A DNA stretch of 48,199 bases, from the NCBI GenBank assembly GCA_019649035.1, contig BMAT01010689.1, positions 84,922-133,120 on the forward strand, read 5' to 3'. Source of the DNA: Elysia marginata (Eukaryota; Mollusca; Gastropoda; Plakobranchidae). Positions 1 to 34,917 of this stretch are shown piece by piece (position 1 is the stretch's first letter; each line of letters begins with the position of its first letter). Position numbers and translations under genes: made by a program. The notes beneath the pieces are model-generated. The model had not been told where the DNA came from. It saw only the letters and a list, made by a program, of their open reading frames with translations, and ran no database searches.

Positions 1-865
1 ACTTTGTGATCACCATTGTTTTTGTCTTTTTGACATTCGTTTCTAGACCTGCATCATTGCTGTGTTTGTTTACAGCTTCAGCCAGCAGCTGGAGATCCTC
101 GGCATTTTCAGTGAGAAGCACTGTGTCATCTGCATAACGGATGTTGTTGAATTTTCTACCGCCGATGTTGAGGCCATGGTACTTGCTTGTCTCTCAAAAA
201 ATAAACTTTGTGTAGATATTAAAAAAGATATGGTGAGAGAACACAACCTTGTCTTACTCCTCTTTTGATGCTTGTAAAGTCCGAAATATCACACCCAGAG
301 CGAATGGCAGCTTTTTGATACCAGTATAAATGGGCAATGATACGTATGTCCTTGCCATCAATTCCTATTTTCTCTAATATTCGTATCATCTCAGTATGGT
401 GTACTCTCTCGAATGCCTTGGCGTAGTCAATAAAGCAGGCATATATTTCCTTGTTGCAACCAATATATTTCTGCATGATGGTATTCAGGCAAAATGTACC
501 TTCTCTTGTGCCAAGTTTTGGTCTGAATCCAAGCTTATTTCATATTCAATTTTCCGTTTCATTCTTTCTAGCAGTACTTTAAGAAGAAGTTTAGTTACGT
601 TGCTCATAAGACTTATCGTTCTAAAATCACCGCATTCCACTGCTCTGTCTTTTTTGGTAGTGTTATAAAAACTGACTGAAGAAGATCTTCCGGCAGGTGG
701 CCACTGTTGTAAATATCATTAAAAATTTCTGTAAGTTTTTCAATGCCAAAATTACCTATAGCTTTTAACATTTCGGTTGAAATGTTATCAAGGCCTGGTG
801 CTTTGCCGCTTTTCATTTTCTTTAGAGCATATTCAACCTCTGACTTTAAGTTGTATTGCATGGAT
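1..865 (-). pseudogene. LINE reverse transcriptase relic (non-LTR retrotransposon)
   Basis: Read on the minus strand, this stretch carries the RT domain of a non-LTR retrotransposon in order: a MKSGKAPGLDNISTEML block (about 825-740), the fingers region, FIDYAKAFERV (about 455-420), GVRQGCVLSPYLF (about 260-220) and, in another frame, the catalytic YADD motif (about 150-140). At least two frameshifts separate the blocks, so no full protein can be made. The right end near 865 is the 5' truncation point of the copy; the 3' part lies outside the window. Family role: copying element RNA into DNA at the target site. The call as a LINE RT is firm; the clade is not. Confidence 0.88.
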
Positions 866-2564
866 TAAATAGTTTACTTTTAACTTTCGTCGTTGAGGAA
901 TCTGAATTTCGAGAAGTCATAGAATTTAATTTATAGATATCAAAATCACTGTTCTTTTTTCGATTGAAACAGTATTTAAAATTATAGTTTATACGAGATA
1001 AAACTTTATCTTCCGTCAAAACAATTCATTTATAAAAGTTATTAATTATGTTAGGTCTTTGTTTAATGTTTAAAGTTTACCCTTGTTGGCCGTTTAGCTC
1101 TCGGTTATGCTGGTGTTTCTATTTTGGTATCTTGTGGTGGAAAGAATTGAAGAATAATTTGTTACACGCTATATTTGATGTCAAAGCCTAGCTATGTTAA
1201 TGGTCACGGGTATTTGGGCTGAATTAATCCTTTTACTGTCCTATGTACCTAGTTAATTTTTAAAAATGAACAACCTCATTCCTATTTGTTTCTTTTACAA
1301 TCTTTCCATTCATCAGTTTTACAAGTTAGTTCAAACTCGTCTACCGATTATTCAGTCACGCACTGACGCTCACCTAGCAACATGTTTTTTTTTCTTCAAT
1401 ATATTACTTATGACCATACAATGGAAAACTACAATAGAGGCCCAATGAAAAGCCCCATAATATGGGCCAGACTTAAAAAGTTCCTGCGTGTATTATTGTT
1501 AAACAGTAACATAATAAATAAAGTGACAATTAATTAAGTATTTTTTCTCCATAAATACTGTTAGTCTTACATGACTCCTTTGTAATTGATTAGGATTTTA
1601 ACCCGTTTCCTGATGTAAAATCTGTTTTACAGGTATAACCTTGAGTACGGTGACCTAGGGTGTAACACATTAATTTGATCTGGTTACTGGTGGCTCACGA
1701 CTTAGTCAGACGTGCAACACGAAAACAGTTTGTTATACCAGTAAAGCGGGCAGAGTGATGCTATCACCCTTTTGCATGGAGATAAAGCGCCATAAGCGCA
1801 CTGAACCCTAATTTTCTCTAATTGCTCTGATTCGAGGGTCAATTTGGGATGGCTGATTCTGTCGTTCACTAATCCCTCCACCCACACCCCTCGAAAGTGG
1901 AAAAAGAAAATTATTTCATATTATATTCCTTTGTATTATATTCATGAACCATCCTGTTGAACTCGCGGAGCCCCTTTGTAATGATCACAACTACATAGGT
2001 CAGGGTATAATAGTCGCAGTACGGGCCACCAAGCGGACTTACGCAGTTAGAGCGTCCTGCGTAAATCTCAGAGTCAAAGTGTTAGAACAAACATTTGTGC
2101 ACTCATTTGAGCCGCGCATCTGTTGGGGTAAGTTTTTCCACTCGCATTGTCGCAGTGAGGGGATTTACAAGAGTATAATGTTCTTCACCCACTCAACATA
2201 GATATTTGAAATGTTTTATTTGCGTAGAAAGAAATTCTTTGAAAATTTTCATTACACTAGAAAATCCACAACAGTTTTTTTGGGCAGTAAAAAAAAGACT
2301 GGTTAATGGTTTAATTCTTGGCTCTTTCTTAAGAGAAATTTTAAACAAGTTATTATAAACATAATTTTGAGTTTAAAAAAGACGTATTTAATCGCGTCGA
2401 ATGTATATATACCTTGGCCGACTATATCATTTTAAAGCGATATTGTTTAACATTATAGTGCAAAGTTTTTCAATTGGCAACTTGGCCTTAAGTGTTGACC
2501 CCATCTCTTGATCAATTTTATCGTCCATGAACATTTTTTTACTTAACTTAGTAATAGTATGCTG
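866..2564. other. AT-rich intergenic stretch, nothing recognised
   Basis: No ORF here shows a recognisable domain. A block at 1620-1900 is less AT-rich and may be an old repeat, but I cannot assign it. The stretch is bounded on the left by the LINE relic and on the right by a tRNA-like repeat piece. Confidence 0.4.
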
Positions 2565-2650
2565 TCAAGGGTGGGTGCCGAAGTTAATGGTTCGAATCAT
2601 ACCAAAGTTGAGCAGGTTTTTTAAGATCCAAGCCTTCTTCAACCCACAGC
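2565..2650 (+). repeat. diverged tRNA-SINE-like fragment
   Basis: It contains a gggtgggtgccgaag segment followed by a pol III B-box-like ggttcgaatcatac. The same two elements occur in the two better copies at 33866-34015 and 36757-36900. The copy is short and diverged. Confidence 0.45.
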
Positions 2651-2738
2651 AAATGTTACATCTATCAATCATTAAAGAAAAGGGACGGTAGCATCATCAT
2701 TTATTACACACAAAAGTAAATCATTGCAATTATTTCAG

Positions 2739-2761
2739 ACCGTCCAGCTGTAAAAATCATC
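2739..2761 (+). other. probable 5' UTR piece joined at an acceptor
   Basis: A tatttcag acceptor ends at 2738, 23 bases before the ATG at 2762, so the first coding exon may begin with spliced 5' UTR. An upstream noncoding exon was not identified. Confidence 0.4.
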
Positions 2762-27021
<24,260 letters not shown>

Positions 27022-27207
27022 CACCTGGACAAAACAGTGTGGTGCTTTGCGCTCATAGAACAAAACAAGTGCAAAGAATTTTCCCAAGCCGCTTGTTCAA
27101 ATTTTTTCCTCATTTCATTGCATTATATTTTTGTGGTCAGTAAAGTTCATCTTCTACGTTTAAAATTTAAGGACTAAGTTCAAAATATTGAATCATGTAT
27201 TTCATAT

Positions 27208-27331
27208 TGTCGTTACCGCTCTGCTACCAGAAATCACATTGTCGCTACCGCTTTGCTACCAAAAATCACACTGTCGCTACCGCTTTGCTACCAAAAATCA
27301 CACTGTCGTTACCGCTCTGCTACCAGAAATC
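27208..27331. repeat. 32-bp minisatellite, four copies
   Basis: Unit tcgctaccgctttgctacca plus aaaatcacactg. The outer two copies share variants (cgttaccgctctg, ccagaaatc) that the inner two lack, giving an A-B-B-A order. Within the probable 3' UTR. Confidence 0.93.
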
Positions 27332-27784
27332 TTAGAACCCATTGTGTGGACTGGTTCTACATAAGGTTAAAAACAAATTTGTCTCAACTTTAAATGCATC
27401 TAGACTTAAATTATCCATGAAAATTTTGTGGGGCAAGTCTTTTGGCACAGACTTCCTTTTTTACAGTTCTGTTTAGTCTTAGCTATGCTAAAATGAGATT
27501 ACACAATCCAAACAAATTTCATTTGACATGTTTACATTTCAAGGTTTTATCCTGTTGGACGCAGAGACCGAGAATACATGTATTATTTTCAAGCACCGTA
27601 GATGTATATTAAACGTTGTTAAGTTCTAATAATTTAAAACGGTTTCCCCCTCCTTGATGAGAAATTCTAACAAAATTTAAATCTAACAATGCCACAAACA
27701 CGCACCCCCTCCTCTTTTCCAAGAATCCTACCATACTTTTATTGAAGCCAACTTGTATATTGTGTTAGAATATTGATTTTATCA

Positions 27785-27790
27785 AATAAA
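27785..27790 (+). promoter_or_regulatory. candidate polyadenylation signal AATAAA
   Basis: First canonical AATAAA on the plus strand after the stop at 27021. AT-rich surroundings make chance occurrence possible. Confidence 0.35.
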
Positions 27791-27874
27791 AATGCACCGT
27801 GTTACTTTTCTCTACAAATTTGAAAAAAAAAACAACAACTTTAAACTCATTTTAAATGACTTTACACCGTTCAT

Positions 27875-28063
27875 TTAGATCAAAATAGTCCTAATAGTGT
27901 CATAAATTCCTAACCTGATTCTGACCCAAACTTCAGCAGGGTCACGTGCATTCGGATAAACATCAATCTCCCCTTCTGGCAGATTGCGCACCCCTTTAAG
28001 TGTTACGACAGGAAAAATATCATGCAGCTCAAATAAAACGCTCTCACAGCATGGTTGATACAC
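27875..28063 (-). other. unassigned minus-strand open segment, possible exon relic
   Basis: The minus frame of 62 codons has protein-like composition (LHDIFPVVTLKGVRNLPEGE, then RDPAEVWVRIRLGIYD). I do not recognise it and see no strong splice acceptor. It lies downstream of the receptor gene on the same strand. Confidence 0.25.
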
Positions 28064-28583
28064 AATTCCGCATCAATAGTAGATATATACATGGTAGATA
28101 TAAGTCAGAACCATTACTTCGCACTTTCTTTATATGCTTTTCTTGAGGTTGAGATAAAAGTTAAAAAATAACGGATTTAGTTTTCAGTTGTATTAGAACA
28201 GAATTGTTTGGAATGCAATTTATTATTACCAAAACTGTGAAGTTGGTTTACGTTTTTATCACAACGAATGGAGCAAAAAGTGTAGGGCAAATTATACCTA
28301 CAACGAGAGAATATCAGAGCGTAGAAAAATAGACACAAATAAATTATAAGTTCGCCCGCTTCCCTACTTCATGTGTTAAATTTTGCATTCAGTAGAATGC
28401 AGATAAGATCTAGAGCGTAGATTTAGATCCAGAGATTATTCAACATAATCTAGATTTCGATCTAGATAAAAAAAAAACATAGAGGTTCTTCCTAAAAATT
28501 TGTAAAAGATCACTTGTAAATGTAGACCTACAGGAATATATTAATTTCATTGCAAAAATGAAAGGCATATAAATTTGACAATT

Positions 28584-29669
28584 TCATGATTTTAGAGACT
28601 TTGCATAAAGCTTCGACTGTATGACAGATCGATATTTACTGTTAAACCTCAAGTAAACTAAGATGTTTACTGACGCGTTCAAGAATGAGAAGGTCAGGCT
28701 GATGTTGCTACAGAAACCAAACAAAAACCGCAGGTGCGTGTCTTCGTCAAACTCTGCGTAGATAAGGCGGGCGCTGGAGTAGAGCAAGAACGGTAACTGG
28801 GACAAGATGAAGATGACACACACTAGGACAACCGACTGCACCACGCGAGCCTCCTTGGTGGATATCTTGTCAATGTTGGTGTTGGTGTTGCCCAAAGATG
28901 ATTGGTTCCGGGGCACTTGCCTGTCGGTGCTTGGTCCAGGTTCAGCAAGGCCGGAGGAAGATATGTGAGGCTGTCGTATTTTGGATGCTTCGGCGAGTTT
29001 CAGGCTTAGGATAACAACACATGCTACCATAATGATGAAAGCTACCCACGGTAATGACGTTCGATTTACGGTATCGTTGATGAAAACTTTAATAGGATTC
29101 TTGTCAACTTTTAAGTAAGCATAGGATTGGTTAGTCAAAGGGTTGATTTTTTTTCCAATAGAATGCACACTTAGCACAGGAATACGTAACAGGACGGTTG
29201 CAATAAATATGACGACTACAGTCGTTATTGTTCTTGGTTTTGTGAACACAAGTTTGAAATGTAGAGGCATGGCCACACATGCGCATCGCATAACACCCAG
29301 GCAAACAGACAGGTAGGCCGAGAAGTCATAGAATGTGAAGGCGGGCCAGTAGAACAGGAAGGAAGTGATGCGCATGTCAAACTTCCATGACCAGCTGCCA
29401 GGAGCGAAGATTGATACTACGCTTGTCGATACAGTGCTTGTCATGAGTACGAGGAAACAAAAGTCAGAAATGGAGAGACAAAACAGCAGAACAGTGACAT
29501 TATCCTTCACCCCACACTTCATAAACACTAAAATATTCACAGTGTTTGAAAACATACCAAAAAGTATTAGGAACTGCCAGAGAGGTATTAGAATTTTTGA
29601 CAAAGTAAAGAATTCCTTCAAAAACAATAATTGAGGTGGGCCTATTTCAGCAGTGAAGTTGTTATGCAT
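28584..29669 (-). CDS. class A (rhodopsin-like) G protein-coupled receptor, intronless
   Basis: A 361-residue plasma-membrane receptor. Seven hydrophobic segments lie at about 26-50, 57-80, 105-130, 148-168, 205-226, 276-299 and 315-340. Landmarks: N42 in TM1 (SNTVN), LSISD with D69 in TM2, M127-R128-C129 in place of DRY, SQLP in TM6 and N335-ILVY instead of NPxxY in TM7. R128 is kept. No Cys lies at the top of TM3 or in loop 2, so the usual disulfide is absent. Sequons at N4 and in loop 2 (NQS, NDT, NRT). The third loop (227-273) is Ser/Asn-rich. This pattern resembles peptide- or chemosensory-type receptors expanded in molluscs; the ligand cannot be told. It starts at the first in-frame ATG. 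A minisatellite lies upstream. Confidence 0.9.
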   Translation of the reverse strand: MHNNFTAEIGPPQLLFLKEFFTLSKILIPLWQFLILFGMFSNTVNILVFMKCGVKDNVTVLLFCLSISDFCFLVLMTSTVSTSVVSIFAPGSWSWKFDMRITSFLFYWPAFTFYDFSAYLSVCLGVMRCACVAMPLHFKLVFTKPRTITTVVVIFIATVLLRIPVLSVHSIGKKINPLTNQSYAYLKVDKNPIKVFINDTVNRTSLPWVAFIIMVACVVILSLKLAEASKIRQPHISSSGLAEPGPSTDRQVPRNQSSLGNTNTNIDKISTKEARVVQSVVLVCVIFILSQLPFLLYSSARLIYAEFDEDTHLRFLFGFCSNISLTFSFLNASVNILVYLRFNSKYRSVIQSKLYAKSLKS

Positions 29670-29846
29670 TTTATTGCAGCTTCAGGCCTAGTTCTTAAGG
29701 GTTCTCTTAAATTTTTGTCGGTTTTACAGTACTGTTTTAGTTGAATCTGGGATTATTTCATGTAAAAAAACCTTCCATGTATCTACTCAAGTTGCTTATA
29801 TTAGAATCTATAAGTACGGTATAAAAGACTTTTGAAGCTTCACTTT

Positions 29847-30203
29847 GTGCAAGTTCAATGTCAAGATTCAAAGGGTCAGTTTCTAGTCTACACAAGTTCA
29901 ATGTCAAGATTCAATGAGTTCACTTCTAGTCTATACAAGCTCAATGTCAAGAATCAAAGGTTTAGTTTCTAGTCTACACAAATTCAATGTCAAGATTCAA
30001 CGGGTTAGTATCTAGTCTACACAAGTTCAATGTCAAGATTCAAAGGGTTAGTGTCTATCCTACACAAGTTTAATATCAAATTCAAAGGGTTAGTTTCTAG
30101 TCTACACAAGTTCAATGTCCAGATTCAAAGGTTTAGTTTCTAGTCTACACAAGTTCAATGTCCAGATTCAAAGGTTTAGTTTCTAGTCTACACAAGTTCA
30201 AAT
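29847..30203. repeat. 43-bp minisatellite, about 8.3 copies
   Basis: Unit cacaagttcaatgtcaagat plus tcaaagggttagtttctagtcta. Starts at 29847 and every 43 bases after (29890, 29933, 29976, 30019, 30062), one copy being 42 bp. The last two full copies are identical. It lies 178-534 bases upstream of the receptor start codon. Confidence 0.95.
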
Positions 30204-31862
30204 ACCATTTAAGTGCATCAGGTTTTCCGCGAGACTCTGTAAGAATATTGTGCTCAGTTTGATACGTCAAAAGGTAGCACCATTCGAAACAACTGCTGTA
30301 GTATGTGTAAAATGAGATTTTTTCTGCATGAAAACAAAGCAAGTTATAGGGCCATAGCATTTTGTCCAATTGAGAGGATAAAGAGTGAAGGGAGAAGCAG
30401 CATCAAACATTTTTACGCACACTGAACAGTTTGCTGTGTTGATAACAGGCCTGTAAATTCGATTGGTGGGAAACAGTTAGCCGAAAGAATATGCAGCATT
30501 AAATGTACCATGAATGAGTATTATTTTTTTATTGATATTTGAGAATAATTTCGGTGCTTCACTATTTATAAAACTTTAAATGTTTACGTATTTCGGCGTT
30601 TCTAAAGTGATGTAGAAGGTTGAATATAACGTAAAACTGGCTACAGACACTTCAAAGCACGATTGGAAACCCAAATATTGAGGGTACCCCGCACCACACA
30701 ATTAAACCTACAGATTTTCTTTACAAAGGAAACCTGAGGATATAGACAACCTCAAGAGACCTGGTAGTTATTCTTAACTGCCAAACTTTTTTAACAACCT
30801 CAAGATCAATTTCGCACATTTTATAGCCTACTGGAGATTTGGACGAATTTCCTAAAACCCCATCTTATTCTGCCTTAAGCCCAAGCTCCAAGCGTGGATA
30901 TGCTTAACTGTTTACTTTGCAGTAACGTCCTTGGGTCCAAGTGCCGGAATTATTATTACCGTAATAACTATATTGCTATCCTGTGGCACAAGGTAGTTGC
31001 GTATGAAACTTTTTAGTTCACCGACAAAAAGCTGCTAATACTTTATTTGCTCTATTTGCCTAAACTAATCAATGACTGCACTAAAGATCGGCCTAAATAA
31101 ACAAAAGGTGCTTTTCTGGTTCTGCCTTAACCAATTTTGAATGACTTCTTCATGTCTGTAAACTTGAAGCTATTATTTTAATAACAATTGAACCAGTTAT
31201 TATGAAGGTGCCAAAGCCGTTAAAATTCTAAAATTGAGTAGTTCTAACAAATTCACCTCAGTCAAGTCTTTACTCATGCAGCTAATACATGAAAATTACG
31301 GCATTTCGAAAGCAAAGTAGGTCCAATTCAAATAAATAATTTCTCATTTGTCACATTATGAATTTAACTGTCATTATCTAATGTTTAAAAAAAAAAACAG
31401 TCTTGCTTTAGCTTTTTAGATACGCTGGGTTACTGTGTGTTTAGAGCGATCTAGTAGAAAAGAGCAGTCCTAAACAAACATAAGATTGTCGCTAATCAGC
31501 GAGGTAAATATTCTGCGAAATGATTCACTTCAACATGGGAAAAGGACAACCTGATTGGTGTCTGCTTTGCTTGTTACTTTGTCTTCTTTGATTCTACTGT
31601 ATTGTCTGTAGAGTAGAATATTATTACTTTAACAAATAAGATTAGAGAATTATCCTTGGAATGTTAACATGTAAGATTGATCCCAGATGAGCCTGTAGAT
31701 ACAAAGGCAACACGTTGAGGTTGAATGACGACTAATGTATCAATGTAAACAGCTTTTACACTAGGTCGAACTTTTTTCAGATGTACAAATAAAGTAACTC
31801 TGGTGGAAAAAAGCAAATGTTAAGACAGATACCAAACAGATCTTTGAAATAAAAACTTGGTG
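30204..31862. other. intergenic, nothing recognised
   Basis: AT-rich; no ORF with a domain and no repeat family that I can name. Confidence 0.45.
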
Positions 31863-32475
31863 CTACTGTAAACTGGGGTGACTAAGACCATTTTTTTAAT
31901 AACCATAAATTATATATTTTCACATAATGAACCTAGGCACTTTATTAATGTTTCCACATTGAGGGAGAGATACAATCTACCTTCTCCACTATTTTTCCAC
32001 TATAGAACAATATTTTTTTAATGAGGTGGAATTTTAGTGCATGGCCTTAGTCACCCCAACATAGGGTGTCTAAAACCAGCTTCTTTGTATCGTTGTAAAA
32101 AAGAACCCGGTTTTAAGAAAGCCTCTTGCTGGGGTGACTAAGACCACTTAAGAAAATGGGTTAAACTTTGTTTTTTTCTCATTAATTGCTTCAGGTCTTC
32201 TGCATTTCCAACCGATGTGACCCCCAATGAAAGGGGTGACTAAGACCACTCTTATTTTATTTGATTTTAAGGCACAAGGAACAATCACCTTTAATCTGCA
32301 TTACATGACTTCTGCATGACACTTGTTCTTTTTCTAATTTAGATAAATTGTTATATTATATAATTCAAACACATTTGTGCAGCTTTACAGATCAAATACA
32401 TTGAAATTCAGTCAATAAACAATAACCTGGGTATAATACCCAGGTGGCATTAGTGACCCCACTGTACGGTAGTTA
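31863..32475. mobile_element. nonautonomous TIR element with repeated internal motif
   Basis: Ends are inverted relatives: ctactgtaaactggggtgac at left and gtgaccccactgtacggtag at right. ggggtgactaagacca occurs at 31875-31890, 32131-32146 and 32233-32248, inverted at 32043-32057 (cttagtcacccc), with a degenerate copy at 32063-32077. A perfect 10-bp-stem palindrome (acctgggtat/atacccaggt) sits at 32425-32445 near the right end. No coding region. Repeated subterminal motifs are typical transposase binding sites; the superfamily is not identified. Confidence 0.65.
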
Positions 32476-32649
32476 AATAAACGAATGTTTTATTCTCTGT
32501 CAATCACAAGCTTATGTTTATTTAATGTGGTGGGTTTTTTTGTCCATAGACATATCTGTTCATGTTTTTAGAATGATCGCTGCTTACCAAAGCTTGATCT
32601 TCAGCCGATCAGTGATTTAAAGCTGGACAAGCAATTTTTTATTTTGACG

Positions 32650-32990
32650 CCATGGTGTGGCTCAGTGGTTAGCACTTCGGACTTGTGATCCGGCGGTCGC
32701 AGGTTCGATTCCTGACCACGACGCATGTTGTAACTACCTTAGGAAAGCAATTTATCCACACTTTCCTCAGTCCACCCACCTGTAAAATGGTTACTTGGCT
32801 ATAGGCAGTGCTTGAAATTTTTGGAAGGTTAATATTTGAGCGCCTAATAGGCAGCCGTGTTGTAATGCTCTGAAATATGAGTTGATTAGCTTTGGTGTGT
32901 ATTGGCCTGCTGGGGGAAATATGTAGTCTTGAGACTGCCTTCGGCGGTATAAGACTATAATCCATATTTTTTTTAAAATCTTGTACACGT
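32650..32990 (+). mobile_element. MIR/CORE-like tRNA-derived SINE
   Basis: The tRNA-like head has tggctcagtggttagcac (A box) and ggttcgattcc (B box). The next segment has cctcagtccacccacctgta followed by aaatgg, strongly like the cctcagtttcc...ctgtaaaatgg part of vertebrate MIR, with gagcgcctaataggcag further on like the MIR core region. CORE-SINEs are known from molluscs. The right end is uncertain (up to about 33290). It is not a working tRNA gene: the acceptor stem pairs imperfectly. Confidence 0.6.
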
Positions 32991-33865
32991 AGCTTCAGAC
33001 GACGAATAAAAAAATGTGGTGCTTCAAAGTCAGGTGACAGTCTGCTACTGCAAGACGTTGGACTAAACAAATCTTCGCGTGACCCGGTTTCAATGGTTGC
33101 CGCTTCACTTGTTCTTGTGATGCCAGCAACAAAAATTTAATGAGTAATACTAGTGCAGTGAGTGAGAAGTCAATACTGAGAAGGGTAAATATTATCTTCC
33201 ATCCAGCTTTAGCGAGTATCTTATGTACATAAGCACCACACTGGAGTACTGAAAATGGTGCAAGAGGCAAGTTTGGAAATTCGTACATGTATTAATGTAT
33301 ATTGGCAGTAAGGATGATTTTTTTTCCTCGAAATGATAATAAGTGCAGATACTTCATTGTGCCTTTGAGCGACGATATAGAGAACTCTGATGGTTATGCC
33401 ACGTATATCTGATCAATAGATGCCTCGCGACCAGTTAGCTGGATGTCGAAAATCCTTATTTGACAAAATGCAGTTTAAACAGAGTTATTTTTTAAAAAAT
33501 TTATTCTTTTCTCTATATTTGATATTAACGAAAGTAACAATATCTTTCTACATAATTTGTATAATTTATAGAAATTTATTCACGTTTGGAAGCTTCAAGA
33601 TACGTTGTTCAAAAAAGCAACGCCTTCGAGTGTGAAAATTGCCTCCTCTCACTCACTCGTCCTGCTGGCGAGACTATTTCCTTAATGGAGAGCTGGAAAA
33701 TGGGGAAAAGGGAATAAGATGAATATTACTGTGCAAAGCTTGTCAGTCTAAATATGGCGTTGATGCCAACACAAAATAAATAAATAAATAAATAAGATGC
33801 AAGAAAACAGACCTTGTCATGTCTTTACTGTAGACTGAACTAATATAAGCTGCATAGACTTAAGG

Positions 33866-34015
33866 AGCGTAGTGGCGACATGGTTTAAGCTATGTTTCTC
33901 TAAGTGGCAAGGCGGTGGGTGCCAAAGCATCTATAGGTCGAAGGTTCGAATCATACTAAAGGCAGACATTTTGGGCATTTCCACTAAATAGCCTACTTCT
34001 CTCCACTGCATATTT
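33866..34015 (+). repeat. tRNA-SINE-like repeat, copy A of an inverted pair
   Basis: Runs from gtggcgacatg through aagtggcaaggcggtgggtg and a B-box-like ggttcgaatcatac to gggcatttcca. The reverse complement of 36757-36900 matches along the whole length. Confidence 0.8.
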
Positions 34016-34646
34016 CATAACTTTATAATATTTCAATCATATAGACTTAGAGAGCAGCATGTAGGATCTTATACGCTTCTAAAAAGGAGAAACTTTAATA
34101 AAGAGCTAACTTTTTCTCTCGATGTTTTGCGTTGCCTTTCGCCTCCTGTTCCCCCTAATATGCTTTTCTCACGATTCAAATTACATTGCAAAGATGGAAA
34201 GAGAGAGACATGCTGAGCTGGACAAAAAAGATTGCCTGCAACTAGATGCCTTTACCCAAACCTATTGACTGAGTGCTAATTAGACCATAAGGACCGTCTG
34301 CATAGATAGAAAAAGGGGGCGGGGGAAAACGGTACAGGTTCTTTTGATATCATTTAATCGAACTTATGCAATCTAAATTTTTCGTTTAAGCGGATTGTTT
34401 TTTATAACCAACATTTATCGACTAAGCTTTTATGGACCTACCCAAGATGATGCACTCCTACGTGTCCTTAGTAGAGTCAGGGTATACTAAATCACTCAAG
34501 ATTTCATCATACACTGTAAATACACAACAGCCATTGTGTTATTGATTTCCGTTTTCCAAGGAATAGTTGCCTTTGCGCAACTTTTCAACCGCACAAACGG
34601 TCAATTAGACGAATGATGAGGTATAGCTTATCTACAAGGTTTATCT
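34016..34646. other. intergenic, nothing recognised
   Basis: Noncoding, with part of a roughly 100-bp unit at 34610-34658 that is repeated at 34965-35050. Confidence 0.4.
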
Positions 34647-34917
34647 TTCATTACCCTGCGGGGCCTAGATAGCTCAGTTGGTAGAGGCCTCGCTCCGTGG
34701 CCCAGAGGTCGCGGGTTCGAGCCTCAGCCGAGCACAGTCCGGGCCCCTACTGGTTGGGTCGGTGTCAGTGTAATGTGACCGTCTGAGCTAAGTCATGGCA
34801 TCCCTGCTAGTCTCTGGGTGGCAGCCCGTACATTGTCATTGGGACCCAAGCCCTGAAAGCACCTTTGAAGTGGAATTGGGCTTGTAAAAATATCCTTCAA
34901 TTCAATTCATTACTCTG
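34647..34917 (+). mobile_element. full-length tRNA-derived SINE with target duplication
   Basis: The body is 34659-34905: A box (tagctcagttggtagagg), B box (ggttcgagcc), central gtgtcagtgtaatgtgac and a cttgtaaaaatatccttcaa tail. Flanks ttcattaccctg (34647-34658) and ttcattactctg (34906-34917) form a 12-bp duplication with one mismatch. It interrupts one copy of a tandemly duplicated unit whose uninterrupted sister is at 34965-35050. Confidence 0.9.

Larger units (their letters stand above)
27022..27800 (+). other. probable 3' UTR of the double Cache-like gene
   Basis: Follows the stop codon without further exons. It holds a 32-bp minisatellite and an AATAAA at 27785-27790. The true 3' end is not fixed by sequence alone. 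Confidence 0.45.

Noticed and set aside
29847-30203. Regular repeats that could suggest a CRISPR array
   Set aside because: Units are contiguous with no unique spacers, and the DNA is eukaryotic; this is a minisatellite.
32650-32725. tRNA gene
   Set aside because: A and B boxes are present but the acceptor stem pairs imperfectly and the sequence continues into a SINE body.
34663-34735. tRNA gene
   Set aside because: tRNA-like head of a SINE with a target duplication around the whole element.
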